A stretch of DNA of 64,000 nucleotides from Enterococcus alcedinis (GCF_014635985.1 NZ_BMDT01000001.1:93293-157292); one strand, 5' to 3'. Counted from the stretch's first letter, positions 36,052 through 43,895 are shown. Translations and numbers: made by a program. The notes: generated from the sequence alone by a model not told the origin.

Positions 36052-37428
36052 ATGGAAGCTTTGACAAGATGGTTAGAAAAGTACATCCTGCCGTTTGCGG
36101 CAAAAGTTGGTTCAGAAAAACATTTAGTCGCATTACGTGACGCCTTTATTGGTTTGATGCCGGTGACGATGGCAGGGGCGATGGCAACATTATTAAATGC
36201 CTTTGTACGCGACTTTCCGAATACGTATTTAGGAGCAGATAATGGAATTACGAAATTCTTTACACCATTAATTGGTATTAATGGATTGGTTTGGACAGGG
36301 ACATTAGCGGTGATGGCGACAGTCTTTGCAGCTTCACTCGGTTACAACTTAGCCAAAGCATATAATGTTGATCCATTATCGGGTGCAATTGTTTCATTAT
36401 CAGCATTTATTATGGGGATTCCACAATCAGCGAAATTATCTTTAACGTTATCAGAGGCATTATCATCTGATGCAGCGAAAGTGATTACAGATGCAGGTTG
36501 GGCAGTAAGTGATACAGCAATCGATGCAGCAGGTTGGGGTTTCTTCCCATTTAGTAAATACATGGGTGGTTCAGGTCTCTTTACAGCAATGATCTTCGGT
36601 TTTATTTCTACAATTATTTTTGCGAAAATGATGCAAAAAAACATCATTATTCGCATGCCTGAATCAGTTCCACCAGCAGTATCAAAAGCTTTTGCAGCGA
36701 TTATTCCAGGGGTTACAGGATTATATGCATCAGGCCTTATTTACTTCCTTTTCGAAAAATATGCAGGGATGCCACTAATTGACTGGATTTCTGAATCGAT
36801 TCAAAAACCATTACTCGGTCTTTCTCAAGGTTATGGTGCGGTATTCATTATCGTTTTACTTGTGCACGTATTATGGTTCTTTGGTCTTCATGGAACAAAC
36901 ATCATGGCACCGGTATTACAAACAATTTATGGAACAGCAATGGTTGATAATACAAACGCTTTCCAAACTGGCGCAGAAATTCCTTACAAATGGGTAGCAG
37001 GATCATTTGAAGCATTCGTATGGCCAGGTGGAGCAGGTGTGACATTAATGTTATTAACTGCAATCATCATTTTCTCTAAACGAGCAGATTACAAAACGAT
37101 TGGTGGTTTAGCCTTCGGTCCAGGACTCTTTAACATTAACGAACCAATCATGTTTGGTTTACCGATTGTATTAAACCCACTATTTATGATTCCATTTATT
37201 TTAGCACCAATTGCAACGGCGACAATTGCTTATTTTGCGACAGTTTTAGGATTTGTAGCACCAGTAGTTGTAAACGTTATCTGGGTAATGCCAGCAGGAA
37301 TCAGTGGATTCTTAGCAACCGGTGGTGACTGGCGAGCAATTGTTCTGACACTTGTCAATTTGGCTGTCGCATTAGTCATTTGGGCACCATTCATTATTGC
37401 AGCAAACCGTATTCAAGTCGACGAATAA
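36052..37428 (+). CDS. PTS EIIC component, lactose/cellobiose family, copy 1
   Basis: A 458-residue membrane permease with about ten helices. The family signatures FFGLHGTNIMAPVLQ and GLFNINEPIMFGLPIVLNP (the sugar-binding NEP motif) are present. It transports and phosphorylates a beta-glucoside-like sugar, or possibly a chito- or gluco-oligosaccharide; the substrate cannot be read. AGGAGG lies before the ATG. It is longer than copy 2 by an insertion around residues 135-165 (SEALSSDAAKVITDAG region). Confidence 0.92.
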   Translation: MEALTRWLEKYILPFAAKVGSEKHLVALRDAFIGLMPVTMAGAMATLLNAFVRDFPNTYLGADNGITKFFTPLIGINGLVWTGTLAVMATVFAASLGYNLAKAYNVDPLSGAIVSLSAFIMGIPQSAKLSLTLSEALSSDAAKVITDAGWAVSDTAIDAAGWGFFPFSKYMGGSGLFTAMIFGFISTIIFAKMMQKNIIIRMPESVPPAVSKAFAAIIPGVTGLYASGLIYFLFEKYAGMPLIDWISESIQKPLLGLSQGYGAVFIIVLLVHVLWFFGLHGTNIMAPVLQTIYGTAMVDNTNAFQTGAEIPYKWVAGSFEAFVWPGGAGVTLMLLTAIIIFSKRADYKTIGGLAFGPGLFNINEPIMFGLPIVLNPLFMIPFILAPIATATIAYFATVLGFVAPVVVNVIWVMPAGISGFLATGGDWRAIVLTLVNLAVALVIWAPFIIAANRIQVDE

Positions 37429-37437
37429 AAATAAAAA

Positions 37438-37474
37438 GGAATGAGGGTGGTCGCGTACCACCCCAATTCATTCC
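37438..37474 (+). other. G/C-rich intercistronic hairpin after EIIC copy 1
   Basis: GGAATGA pairs with TCATTCC, and GGTGG pairs with CCACC around a 7-base loop. There is no T run, so it looks like an mRNA-stabilising or partial-attenuation element rather than a full terminator. Confidence 0.65.
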
Positions 37475-37492
37475 ATTTCTGGAGGAAGAAAA

Positions 37493-37705
37493 ATGATTAC
37501 AATCAATTCAGCAATGCAACAAGACAATATTAAACAACTGTTAGAAGCAATCAATGAAGAAGACATCACTTACAAATTTAAAGAAAAAAAAGGGATTCAA
37601 TTAATTTTTGACGTGACTGGTGATCGTGACTTAGCTGTTCGTAAAGCAAAGGATGCGATTAAAGCAACCGACTGGGGACACGTTCTTTACTTTAACGTCG
37701 TATAA
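37493..37705 (+). CDS. Small hypothetical protein in sigma-54 PTS operon
   Basis: A 70-residue soluble protein with alternating charged and hydrophobic stretches, predicted to be mixed alpha/beta by eye (QLLEAINEEDITYKFKEKKG, then IQLIFDVTG and DRDLAVRKAKDAIK). I do not recognise it. It resembles a small ferredoxin-like fold: strand, helix, strand. GGAGG precedes the ATG, immediately after the hairpin. Its place between EIIC and two further small genes suggests a PTS-linked accessory or regulatory role (inference). Confidence 0.72.
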   Translation: MITINSAMQQDNIKQLLEAINEEDITYKFKEKKGIQLIFDVTGDRDLAVRKAKDAIKATDWGHVLYFNVV

Positions 37706-37721
37706 TAGGAAGGAGATTCTC

Positions 37722-37904
37722 ATGTTAAAAAATGGTCTGTTCATCATGTCAATTGGTTTTATTTTTATTATGTATAGTATCAATTCTGTCACTGGTGTTT
37801 ATCAGTGGGGAAAAGTGATTTTTGCAATTATTTTAATCGTAATAGGGGCAATCATTTTTAATCAGGGAAGACTTAGCGATAAAAAAGAGAAAGAGAAGGT
37901 GTAG
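37722..37904 (+). CDS. Small two-helix membrane protein in PTS operon
   Basis: A 60-residue protein with two hydrophobic helices (about residues 4-24 and 29-48) and a highly charged C-terminus DKKEKEKV. GGAAGGAG seven to eight bases before ATG 37722 fixes the start inside a longer frame. I do not recognise a family. The neighbours suggest it may assist the EIIC permease, but nothing in the sequence proves it. Confidence 0.65.
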   Translation: MLKNGLFIMSIGFIFIMYSINSVTGVYQWGKVIFAIILIVIGAIIFNQGRLSDKKEKEKV

Positions 37905-37907
37905 GCA

Positions 37908-38321
37908 TTGGAAATTCAAAGAACGCTCAACGTACCAGCTGAATATTTTTATGACCGAATCATTCATTCCGTTGTTTACGATATCGATCAATCAACGGGC
38001 CGAACGCTTAAAAAGAGTCAATTAGAAGGGTTTGAATACATCAAAACATTCTCGAAAAATAATCATGCAAAAATCATTATCGAAAAGATAGAGCAAAATC
38101 ATAAGTATCAATTTCGTACCGTCACGACGAGGAATGAATTTATTGCAAGTTATGAGATTAAACCAGTGGATAATCAAACGTGCGAAGTGGTATATCACGA
38201 AACCATGACATCCCTCGGAATGATTCAAAAAGCCAATGACTTCTTTGTCGGAATTGTTTTGGGTTATTTTAAGAAAAAACAATTTAAATCCATGCTTGAG
38301 GGAATAGAAGCATCATATTAA
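37908..38321 (+). CDS. DUF3284-like protein in PTS operon
   Basis: A 137-residue soluble protein that begins MEIQRTLNVPAEYFYDRI and resembles the DUF3284 family, often found in Firmicutes PTS operons, with an SRPBCC/START-like pattern (ligand-binding cup). No enzymatic motif is visible. The start is TTG with AGAAGGTG upstream. It begins four bases after the stop of the small membrane protein and is the last gene of operon 1. Confidence 0.72.
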   Translation: MEIQRTLNVPAEYFYDRIIHSVVYDIDQSTGRTLKKSQLEGFEYIKTFSKNNHAKIIIEKIEQNHKYQFRTVTTRNEFIASYEIKPVDNQTCEVVYHETMTSLGMIQKANDFFVGIVLGYFKKKQFKSMLEGIEASY

Positions 38322-38334
38322 ATCGAAAAGGACA

Positions 38335-38374
38335 TACACTGAATTTAGAGTGTAGTTCTTTTTTTTATAGTGTG
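38335..38374 (+). promoter_or_regulatory. Candidate enhancer (UAS), possibly also terminator, before PTS operon 2
   Basis: TACACT-N8-AGTGTA (38335-38354) lies 77 bases upstream of the -24 box, and ATAGTGTG recurs at 38367-38374, as before operon 1. The flanks AAAGGAC and GTTCTTT partly extend the stem and an eight-T run follows. It could therefore equally be the terminator of operon 1. Confidence 0.45.
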
Positions 38375-38431
38375 TAAATGAGAAAACAGTGGTAAAGGCT
38401 GATTTAAAGGCGTTTTTGTTTTATATAAAGT

Positions 38432-38448
38432 TGGCACGCTTGTTGCTT
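38432..38448 (+). promoter_or_regulatory. Sigma-54 (-24/-12) promoter of PTS operon 2
   Basis: TGGCAC (38432-38437), five bases, then TTGCTT (38443-38448) repeat the operon 1 promoter exactly in both elements. Confidence 0.93.
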
Positions 38449-38489
38449 ATAGTATAAGTGTAAGAACAAAATTAGATGAGGTGGATATG

Positions 38490-38807
38490 ATGTCAAAGAA
38501 AACAATCATGTTAGTATGTTCAGCAGGAATGAGTACTAGCTTATTAGTTACAAAAATGCAAAAAGCAGCAGAAGAAAAAGGAATGGATGCAGATATCTTT
38601 GCTGTTTCAGCTTCAGAAGCCGATCAACAAATTGAAACAAAAACAGTTGACGTTTTACTATTAGGTCCTCAAGTTCGTTTCATGAAAGCGCAATTTGAGA
38701 AGAAATTAGAACCAAAAGGCATTCCGTTAGCAGTCATTGATATGAAAGATTATGGCATGATGAATGGACCAAAAGTATTAGAACAAGCAGAAAGTTTAAT
38801 GAAGTAG
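38490..38807 (+). CDS. PTS EIIB component, lactose/cellobiose family, copy 2
   Basis: A 105-residue phosphocarrier from ATG 38490; GAGGTGG five bases upstream decides this start over two earlier in-frame candidates. The phospho-cysteine is in LVCSAGMSTS, residue 9 or 10. It is about 92 percent identical to copy 1 over 95 residues by hand count and diverges only at the C-terminal end. With the EIIA and EIIC that follow it forms a complete Lac-type permease. Confidence 0.93.
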   Translation: MSKKTIMLVCSAGMSTSLLVTKMQKAAEEKGMDADIFAVSASEADQQIETKTVDVLLLGPQVRFMKAQFEKKLEPKGIPLAVIDMKDYGMMNGPKVLEQAESLMK

Positions 38808-38829
38808 AAATTCGGGGGGATACGAACAG

Positions 38830-39147
38830 ATGGAAGAAAAAAACTTAGAATCAATTATGGGATTAATTATGTTTGGTGGTAATGCCAAGAGTGACGCAAT
38901 GGAAGCAATTGCCGCAGCAAAAGAGGGCAATTTAGAATTAGCAGATCAAAAAATCGAAGATGCGAAAGCGTCTTTAGTCGAAGCACACCGTGCACAAACA
39001 GGACTATTAACACAAGAAGCACAAGGTGATCATATGACAGTCACATTATTAACAGTTCATGCACAAGATCATTTAATGACTTCGATTGCATTTACAGATT
39101 TAGCAAAAGAATTTGTTGATGTTTACCGTCGCATTGAAGAAAAATAA
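38830..39147 (+). CDS. PTS EIIA component, lactose/cellobiose family
   Basis: A 105-residue helical trimer-forming phosphocarrier. The phospho-histidine is H77 in TVHAQDHLM, with D80 as the metal-binding aspartate known in EIIA-Lac. It takes phosphate from HPr and passes it to EIIB. It is the only EIIA in the two-operon cluster, so it may feed both EIIB copies. GGGGGAT precedes the ATG. Confidence 0.94.
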   Translation: MEEKNLESIMGLIMFGGNAKSDAMEAIAAAKEGNLELADQKIEDAKASLVEAHRAQTGLLTQEAQGDHMTVTLLTVHAQDHLMTSIAFTDLAKEFVDVYRRIEEK

Positions 39148-39337
39148 TCAATAAACAGAGTAGAAATCGCCTCCACATGTTCGGTGGCGATGAACACTGT
39201 TTAGTCATAAGTAAAAGAATAAGTATGCTTAACGTGAAAACCAAACAACGCATTTTTCTAGCGGTCAATCTTTGAGAAAGATCTAGGCAAGAGAGATGTT
39301 CAAAGCAATGAAATTGTATTATTTAGGAGGATTTATT
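39148..39337 (+). other. Structured spacer between EIIA and EIIC copy 2
   Basis: This 190-base gap holds no gene. It contains a hairpin with ATCGCC/GGCGAT arms and an inner CCAC/GTGG (about 39167-39190), flanked by AAACAG and CTGTTT, and a second small hairpin ATCTTT-GAG-AAAGAT. There is no T run or promoter I trust. It probably shapes mRNA stability or EIIC expression. Confidence 0.5.
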
Positions 39338-40588
39338 ATGGACGGGTTTGTACAGTTTATGGAAGAAAAATTTGTTCCTGTGGCATCGAAAATCGGTGCA
39401 CAGAAACACCTTGTTGCTATTCGTGATGCATTTATGGTTACGATGCCAATGATGATTTTGGGAGCGTTAGCGGTTATGTTTAATAACATACCAATCGATG
39501 CTTTCCAAAACTTTATGGCTTCGATTTTTGGCGGCGAATCATGGAAAGGGTTTGGCGGTTCGGTTTGGAACGGTACATTTGCCATTTTGTCAGTTTTTAT
39601 TGCTTTTCTTGTCGCTTATAATTTAGCTAAGGTATATGGAAAAGATGGTTTGGCAGCAGGAGCTGTTTCATTAGGTTCATTCTTTGCACTGGGTGGTGCA
39701 TTAGGAATGTCAAGTAATGGATTATTTATCGCAATTATTGTTGCCCTTGTTTCAACAGAGCTTTTTGTCCGTTTAATCGGAAATAAAAAACTAATTATTA
39801 ACATGCCTGATGGCGTGCCACCAGCAGTTGCACGTTCATTTGCGGCATTATTGCCAGCAATGATTGTTATTAGTTTGTTCGGTTTAATTGCAGCAATTTT
39901 TGCAGCATTTGGCGTAACAGATATTATCGGTTCATTCTATGCATTGGTTCAAGAACCATTTATGGGATTAGCAAATAGTTATCCATCAGCATTATTAATT
40001 GCTTTTATCACACCTTTCTTATGGTTCTTTGGATTACATGGTGCGAATATGATTGATCCATTTTTACAAACAATTAATGCACCAGCTATTGAAGCCAACT
40101 TAGCAGCAATTACAGCGGGGAAAGCAGCACCGTATATCGTTAACAAACCATTTATTGATAGTTTTGTTAACTTAGGTGGAACGGGTGCAACGTTTGGATT
40201 AGTGATTGCTATTTACTTAGTGGGTCGTAAACATAAAGCATTTAGCGTAGTCAATAACTTAAGTGCGGCACCAGGATTGTTTAATATCAATGAGCCAATG
40301 TTATTCGGTTTACCAATGGTTTTAAACCCGATCATGTTTATTCCATTTATCTTAGTCCCAATGATTTTAGTATCAACAGCATTTTGGTCAACAAAATTAG
40401 GAATTGTACCAGTAGCAACGATTATGCCACCATGGGTAACACCGCCAATATTAGGTGGATTCTTAGCTACTCAAAGTTTCGCAGGAGCGATTCTAGCGGC
40501 AGTAAACTTACTGATTTCTGTTTTAGTTTACATCCCATTTGTTAAAATCAGTGTGATTCAAGAACAAAAACGTGAACAAAGTATTTAA
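39338..40588 (+). CDS. PTS EIIC component, lactose/cellobiose family, copy 2
   Basis: A 416-residue polytopic permease. TAGGAGG eight bases upstream selects ATG 39338 inside a longer frame. It shares with copy 1 the start region (EKFVPVASKIGAQKHLVAIRD), the FFGLHGANMIDPFLQ motif and the NEPMLFGLPMVLNP sugar-binding motif. Differences in the central loops suggest related but possibly distinct substrates. It closes operon 2, ahead of a strong terminator. Confidence 0.92.
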   Translation: MDGFVQFMEEKFVPVASKIGAQKHLVAIRDAFMVTMPMMILGALAVMFNNIPIDAFQNFMASIFGGESWKGFGGSVWNGTFAILSVFIAFLVAYNLAKVYGKDGLAAGAVSLGSFFALGGALGMSSNGLFIAIIVALVSTELFVRLIGNKKLIINMPDGVPPAVARSFAALLPAMIVISLFGLIAAIFAAFGVTDIIGSFYALVQEPFMGLANSYPSALLIAFITPFLWFFGLHGANMIDPFLQTINAPAIEANLAAITAGKAAPYIVNKPFIDSFVNLGGTGATFGLVIAIYLVGRKHKAFSVVNNLSAAPGLFNINEPMLFGLPMVLNPIMFIPFILVPMILVSTAFWSTKLGIVPVATIMPPWVTPPILGGFLATQSFAGAILAAVNLLISVLVYIPFVKISVIQEQKREQSI

Positions 40589-40600
40589 TCTGTTCGCTTT

Positions 40601-40637
40601 AAGAGTTGCGATTAAATAGTCGCAACTCTTTTTATTT
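40601..40637 (+). terminator. Terminator of PTS operon 2
   Basis: An 11-bp stem AAGAGTTGCGA/TCGCAACTCTT (40601-40611 with 40620-40630) is followed by TTTATTTT. Confidence 0.9.
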
Positions 40638-40787
40638 TATATAGTATTCGATATAATGAATAATCAAATGGCATTGTATTTGAAACTGTTCGGAGTGTCG
40701 TTAAAAGGGTGTAGAAATTTGTCTAATACTTTTACCTCTCTTAGCTGAGTAATCGTACAATAGCCTTTAATCTAAGGAGTGATTTTT

Positions 40788-41969
40788 TTGTCTGGTGTTA
40801 AAAAAATGCAACAAGATGATTATCAGCAAATGTTTGATTTGGCACAATATGCGTTTCAAGTCCCTGCAAATACGGCATCTAGAGAACGAATTGAATATTT
40901 AGCTGATCACTCGGTTAATTATGGCTCTTTTGAGGGTGATAATTTAGCGAGCCAAGTGATGATGACGCCATTTCATGTGAATTTTTTCGGTCAAAAACAT
41001 CGGATGGCTGGAGTTGGCTTTGTGTCTTCGGATCCATCGTTTCGTGGGGGTGGACGAATTGATGAGATTATGAAACAGCTGTTAAATGATTGTCGTGAAA
41101 ATGGCGTGTTATTTTCATATTTGGCTCCTTTTTCGTATCCTTTTTACCGTCGTTATGGCTACGAGTTAATCTTTGAACGCGTGTCCTACCAAATTCCAAG
41201 CCATGCTTGGCCTAAATCGACAATTAAGACGACTGGCAGTGTACGTCGAGTAAACTGGGAGCAAGCAAAAGAGGCGTTACAATCGATCTATGCGAAAGTG
41301 ATGGAAAAAGAAGAAGGCTATCTTATTCGTGAGGATTGGTGGACATATTATCGTTTAGAGCTCAATCGATCAAATTATTTTGCCATTTACTATGATGAAA
41401 ATAATGAAGCTAAAGGTTATCTTGTTTATCAAATAAATCAGGGTGTCTTTACTTGTATTGAATGGCAATATTTGACAAAGGGCGCGAAAGAATCGTTAAA
41501 TCGATACATCTCGTCGCATATTGATTCTGTTAAAGAGTTTAAATACGAGCAAGCATTTAAACAGTCAACACCATTTTTTGAAACAGCAACCCCATTATCT
41601 AATGTCTCGATTCGTCCTGAAATGATGGTTAAAATTGTTGATGTCGAAGCCTTTTTAAAGATTTATCCATTTGAAGGTTTACAGCAGTCTTTTGCAATTG
41701 AAATTGAATCAGATGTATATGGGCCTTGGAATCAAGGGATTTATGAAATACAAGCTTCAAATGAAGGAACGATAACAATTAATAAAGTAGAACAAACGAC
41801 TCTTCCAAAACTAACGACCAGTATCCAACGTTTCACACAATTATTTTTAGGATATAAGACAGTAGAAGAATTGCTTTTTCATGAGTTTCTAGAGGTAGAT
41901 ACAGAAGCCATCGAACTGATTGAATCCATTTTGCCTAAGAAATCACCTATCTTAGAAGATTATTTCTAA
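40788..41969 (+). CDS. Eis-like GNAT N-acetyltransferase
   Basis: A 393-residue protein with the tripartite Eis layout: GNAT domain with VGFVSSDPSFRGGGRIDEIM (acetyl-CoA loop), a second GNAT-like domain, and a C-terminal SCP2-like domain. Eis enzymes use a conserved Tyr and the C-terminal carboxylate of a terminal Phe; here PFYRRYGYEL carries the likely Tyr and the protein ends DYF. Family members acetylate aminoglycosides or peptides at several amines, but the native substrate is unknown. The start is TTG 40788 with AAGGAG eight bases upstream. Confidence 0.87.
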   Translation: MSGVKKMQQDDYQQMFDLAQYAFQVPANTASRERIEYLADHSVNYGSFEGDNLASQVMMTPFHVNFFGQKHRMAGVGFVSSDPSFRGGGRIDEIMKQLLNDCRENGVLFSYLAPFSYPFYRRYGYELIFERVSYQIPSHAWPKSTIKTTGSVRRVNWEQAKEALQSIYAKVMEKEEGYLIREDWWTYYRLELNRSNYFAIYYDENNEAKGYLVYQINQGVFTCIEWQYLTKGAKESLNRYISSHIDSVKEFKYEQAFKQSTPFFETATPLSNVSIRPEMMVKIVDVEAFLKIYPFEGLQQSFAIEIESDVYGPWNQGIYEIQASNEGTITINKVEQTTLPKLTTSIQRFTQLFLGYKTVEELLFHEFLEVDTEAIELIESILPKKSPILEDYF

Positions 41970-41981
41970 GAAAAATGACAG

Positions 41982-42030
41982 ACATTCTTTATTTTTTATC
42001 TTAAAAGGATTAAAATAAAGAATGTTTTAT
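41982..42030 (+). terminator. Terminator after the Eis-like gene
   Basis: A 14-bp A/T-rich stem (41982-41995 with 42012-42025) is followed by a T-rich run. It ends about 15 bases before the tRNA gene. Confidence 0.75.
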
Positions 42031-42044
42031 TGTTATTTTATTAC

Positions 42045-42116
42045 GCCCTCGTAGTTAAATGGATATAACAGACCCCTCCTAAGGGTCAATTATCAGTTCA
42101 ATTCTGGTCGGGGGTA
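42045..42116 (+). tRNA. tRNA-Arg (anticodon CCT)
   Basis: All four arms fold by hand. The acceptor is GCCCTCG/CGGGGGT with two G-U pairs and A discriminator. The D stem is GTTA/TAAC, the anticodon stem GACCC/GGGTC with loop CTCCTAA (anticodon CCT at 42078-42080), and the T arm ATCAG/CTGGT with loop TTCAATT. It reads the rare AGG codon. CCA is not encoded. Confidence 0.93.
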
Positions 42117-42251
42117 TTGTTTTTCTAAAAAAGGATGAAAATTAAGAATTATCTGTTAATTCCACCTATTATGTAACCGTTTTATTTTACGATAATTCAT
42201 ACTTCTGATACACTAAGGGTGTAGTACAAAAACTGTAGGAGGTTTTCATTT

Positions 42252-43361
42252 ATGGCAAAAATTGGTAGGGAATTATTGAATCAATTGACATCAGAACAAG
42301 TAAAAGGCCCCTTCGTCACAATAATGTTAAACACTCATGTTGCGCATCAAGAAGTTGAAAAGGATCAGTTAAAATTTAAAAATTTTATTAAAGAGTCTAA
42401 AAAACGTTTTGAAAAACGCTATCCATCAGAAGATTGGTCAGTGATTCAAAAAAATGCAGAAGTCTTATTAGCAAGTCAAGACTTTTGGCGCCAAAGTACG
42501 AAGAGTGTCGCAGTCATATTAACACCAAAAGAAACCTTTGTTCACCGACTAAGTATTGAAGTCGATGACCAATACTACGTAGGAGATACACCCTATATTT
42601 TAGCGATTATTAAAAATGGACAATTTAATTATCCGTACTACTTATTAACCTTAAACCGCGATTCAGTTGCCTTATATAAAATGGAAAACAAGAAATTATC
42701 AAAAATCGATTTACCAGAAGACGCACCAGTGACAATGGAGATTGCGTTAGGGAATGAGTTAACCGGAGGCGGAGCAAATTTCCGCTCGTCAAGTAATGCT
42801 GGAGGAAATGCCAGTCATGGAACATCGGCTAAAGATGAAGAAATTGAAGTTGATCGAAATAATTATTATCATGCGGTCAGCACTTTCCTAAGAACATTTT
42901 TAGAAGGCATGGATCCAGCGCCACTATTTCTTTATGGGTTACCAGACAATCAAGCCGTGTTCAAGAAAGTAGCAAAAGGACTGAATATACAATCCGATAT
43001 TGCTGTTAATACTTCTCCGATTCAACTTTCTCTAGCAGAATTAGAAAAAAATGTGTCGCCTATTCAAGAAGGGTTGGAGCGTAAAGAAGTCGCTGCGTAT
43101 CAAAAACTAATCGAAGCAAAAAATTATGAGCAATTTTCTGATATTAAGCAAAGCGCAGAGCTGGGACGTCTGGATAAACTCTTTATTACGACAGCTAATT
43201 TGATTCCTGGTTTTGGAGAGGACCCAGATACAGAATATGATTGGCGTCAAGAATTAAACTTAACTTCAATCAAAACGATTAGTAATGGTGGTGACGTTTA
43301 CATTTTAGAACAAGCAGACGCACCGGGCGGTAAGTCCTTGTTAGGTATTTTGCGTTATTAG
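42252..43361 (+). CDS. Bacterial eRF1-like (baeRF) family protein
   Basis: A 369-residue soluble protein. It resembles, from memory, the bacterial archaeo-eukaryotic release factor-like families, which share eRF1 middle/C-terminal folds and were proposed to act on ribosomes. The segment around residues 184-215 (HGTSAKDEEIEVDRNNYYHA) is the catalytic-loop-like region, and a glycine/serine-rich loop precedes it. The stop-codon-reading domain of true eRF1 is absent. A ribosome rescue, hibernation or peptidyl-tRNA hydrolysis role is only inference. The start has GTAGGAGG upstream. It is monocistronic, just downstream of tRNA-Arg. Confidence 0.65.
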   Translation: MAKIGRELLNQLTSEQVKGPFVTIMLNTHVAHQEVEKDQLKFKNFIKESKKRFEKRYPSEDWSVIQKNAEVLLASQDFWRQSTKSVAVILTPKETFVHRLSIEVDDQYYVGDTPYILAIIKNGQFNYPYYLLTLNRDSVALYKMENKKLSKIDLPEDAPVTMEIALGNELTGGGANFRSSSNAGGNASHGTSAKDEEIEVDRNNYYHAVSTFLRTFLEGMDPAPLFLYGLPDNQAVFKKVAKGLNIQSDIAVNTSPIQLSLAELEKNVSPIQEGLERKEVAAYQKLIEAKNYEQFSDIKQSAELGRLDKLFITTANLIPGFGEDPDTEYDWRQELNLTSIKTISNGGDVYILEQADAPGGKSLLGILRY

Positions 43362-43426
43362 TTAATAATGTTTGAGATAATTAAAAAAAAGTAAGGAAAA
43401 AGATGTTTTTTCTAAGTTAGGTATGT

Positions 43427-43432
43427 TATACT
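43427..43432 (+). promoter_or_regulatory. -10 element of the cold-shock gene promoter
   Basis: TATACT is preceded by TGT as an extended -10. It leaves a leader of roughly 120 bases, the long 5' UTR typical of cold-shock genes. No clear -35 is visible. Confidence 0.5.
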
Positions 43433-43557
43433 AAGTATGTAGTTTTTGTAACGGTAAATTATGGTAGTTTGTTTCATTTTTAAAAACATCTCCCAAATTT
43501 TCACCTAAACAACGAATTGCAAAATATTTGTGTGAAACACAAGGAGGATTTTTAGAC

Positions 43558-43758
43558 ATGGAAACAGGTACAGTAAAATGGTTTAACTCAGATAAAGGCT
43601 TCGGATTCATCACTGCAGAAGACGGAAAAGACGTATTCGTACACTTTTCAGCTATCCAAGGAGACGGATTCAAAACTTTAGAAGAAGGTCAAGCAGTGAC
43701 TTTCGACGTTGAAGACGGACAACGTGGCCCTCAAGCTACTAACGTTAACAAAGCATAA
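43558..43758 (+). CDS. Cold-shock protein (CspA family)
   Basis: A 66-residue single-stranded nucleic-acid-binding beta-barrel. RNP1 KGFGFI and RNP2 VFVHF are intact, and the N-terminus [12 protein letters not shown] is typical. It melts RNA secondary structure and may be made at low temperature through its long leader. GGAGG selects ATG 43558 within a longer frame. A strong palindromic terminator follows. Confidence 0.97.
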   Translation: METGTVKWFNSDKGFGFITAEDGKDVFVHFSAIQGDGFKTLEEGQAVTFDVEDGQRGPQATNVNKA

Positions 43759-43775
43759 TTCAATTTGAATGAAAC

Positions 43776-43806
43776 AAAGGCGAAGGAATATTCCTTCGCC
43801 TTTTTT
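43776..43806 (+). terminator. Terminator after the cold-shock gene
   Basis: AAAGGCGAAGGAATATTCC and its complement form a near loopless stem with TTTTTT at the end. Confidence 0.92.
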
Positions 43807-43832
43807 GTATGCATTTCTTTTGTAAACCTTCA

Positions 43833-43861
43833 TTCAAAAGGGCTGTAAAGTGTAGTATAAT
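43833..43861 (+). promoter_or_regulatory. Promoter of dinG
   Basis: TTCAAA (43833-43838) and a perfect TATAAT (43856-43861) are 17 bases apart, 34 bases before the start codon. Confidence 0.75.
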
Positions 43862-43895
43862 ACCAACAGAACATAGAAAGGGGAGAAGAAAACGC

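Noticed and set aside
37441-37465. GAGGGTGG followed by CGCG resembling a T-box core
   Set aside because: The conserved ACCGCG part is not in place, the sequence folds into a simple stem, and the gene downstream is not an amino-acid gene.
43431-43673. Minus-strand frame opposite the cold-shock gene
   Set aside because: It is a mirror of the strongly conserved CspA coding sequence and has no ribosome site.
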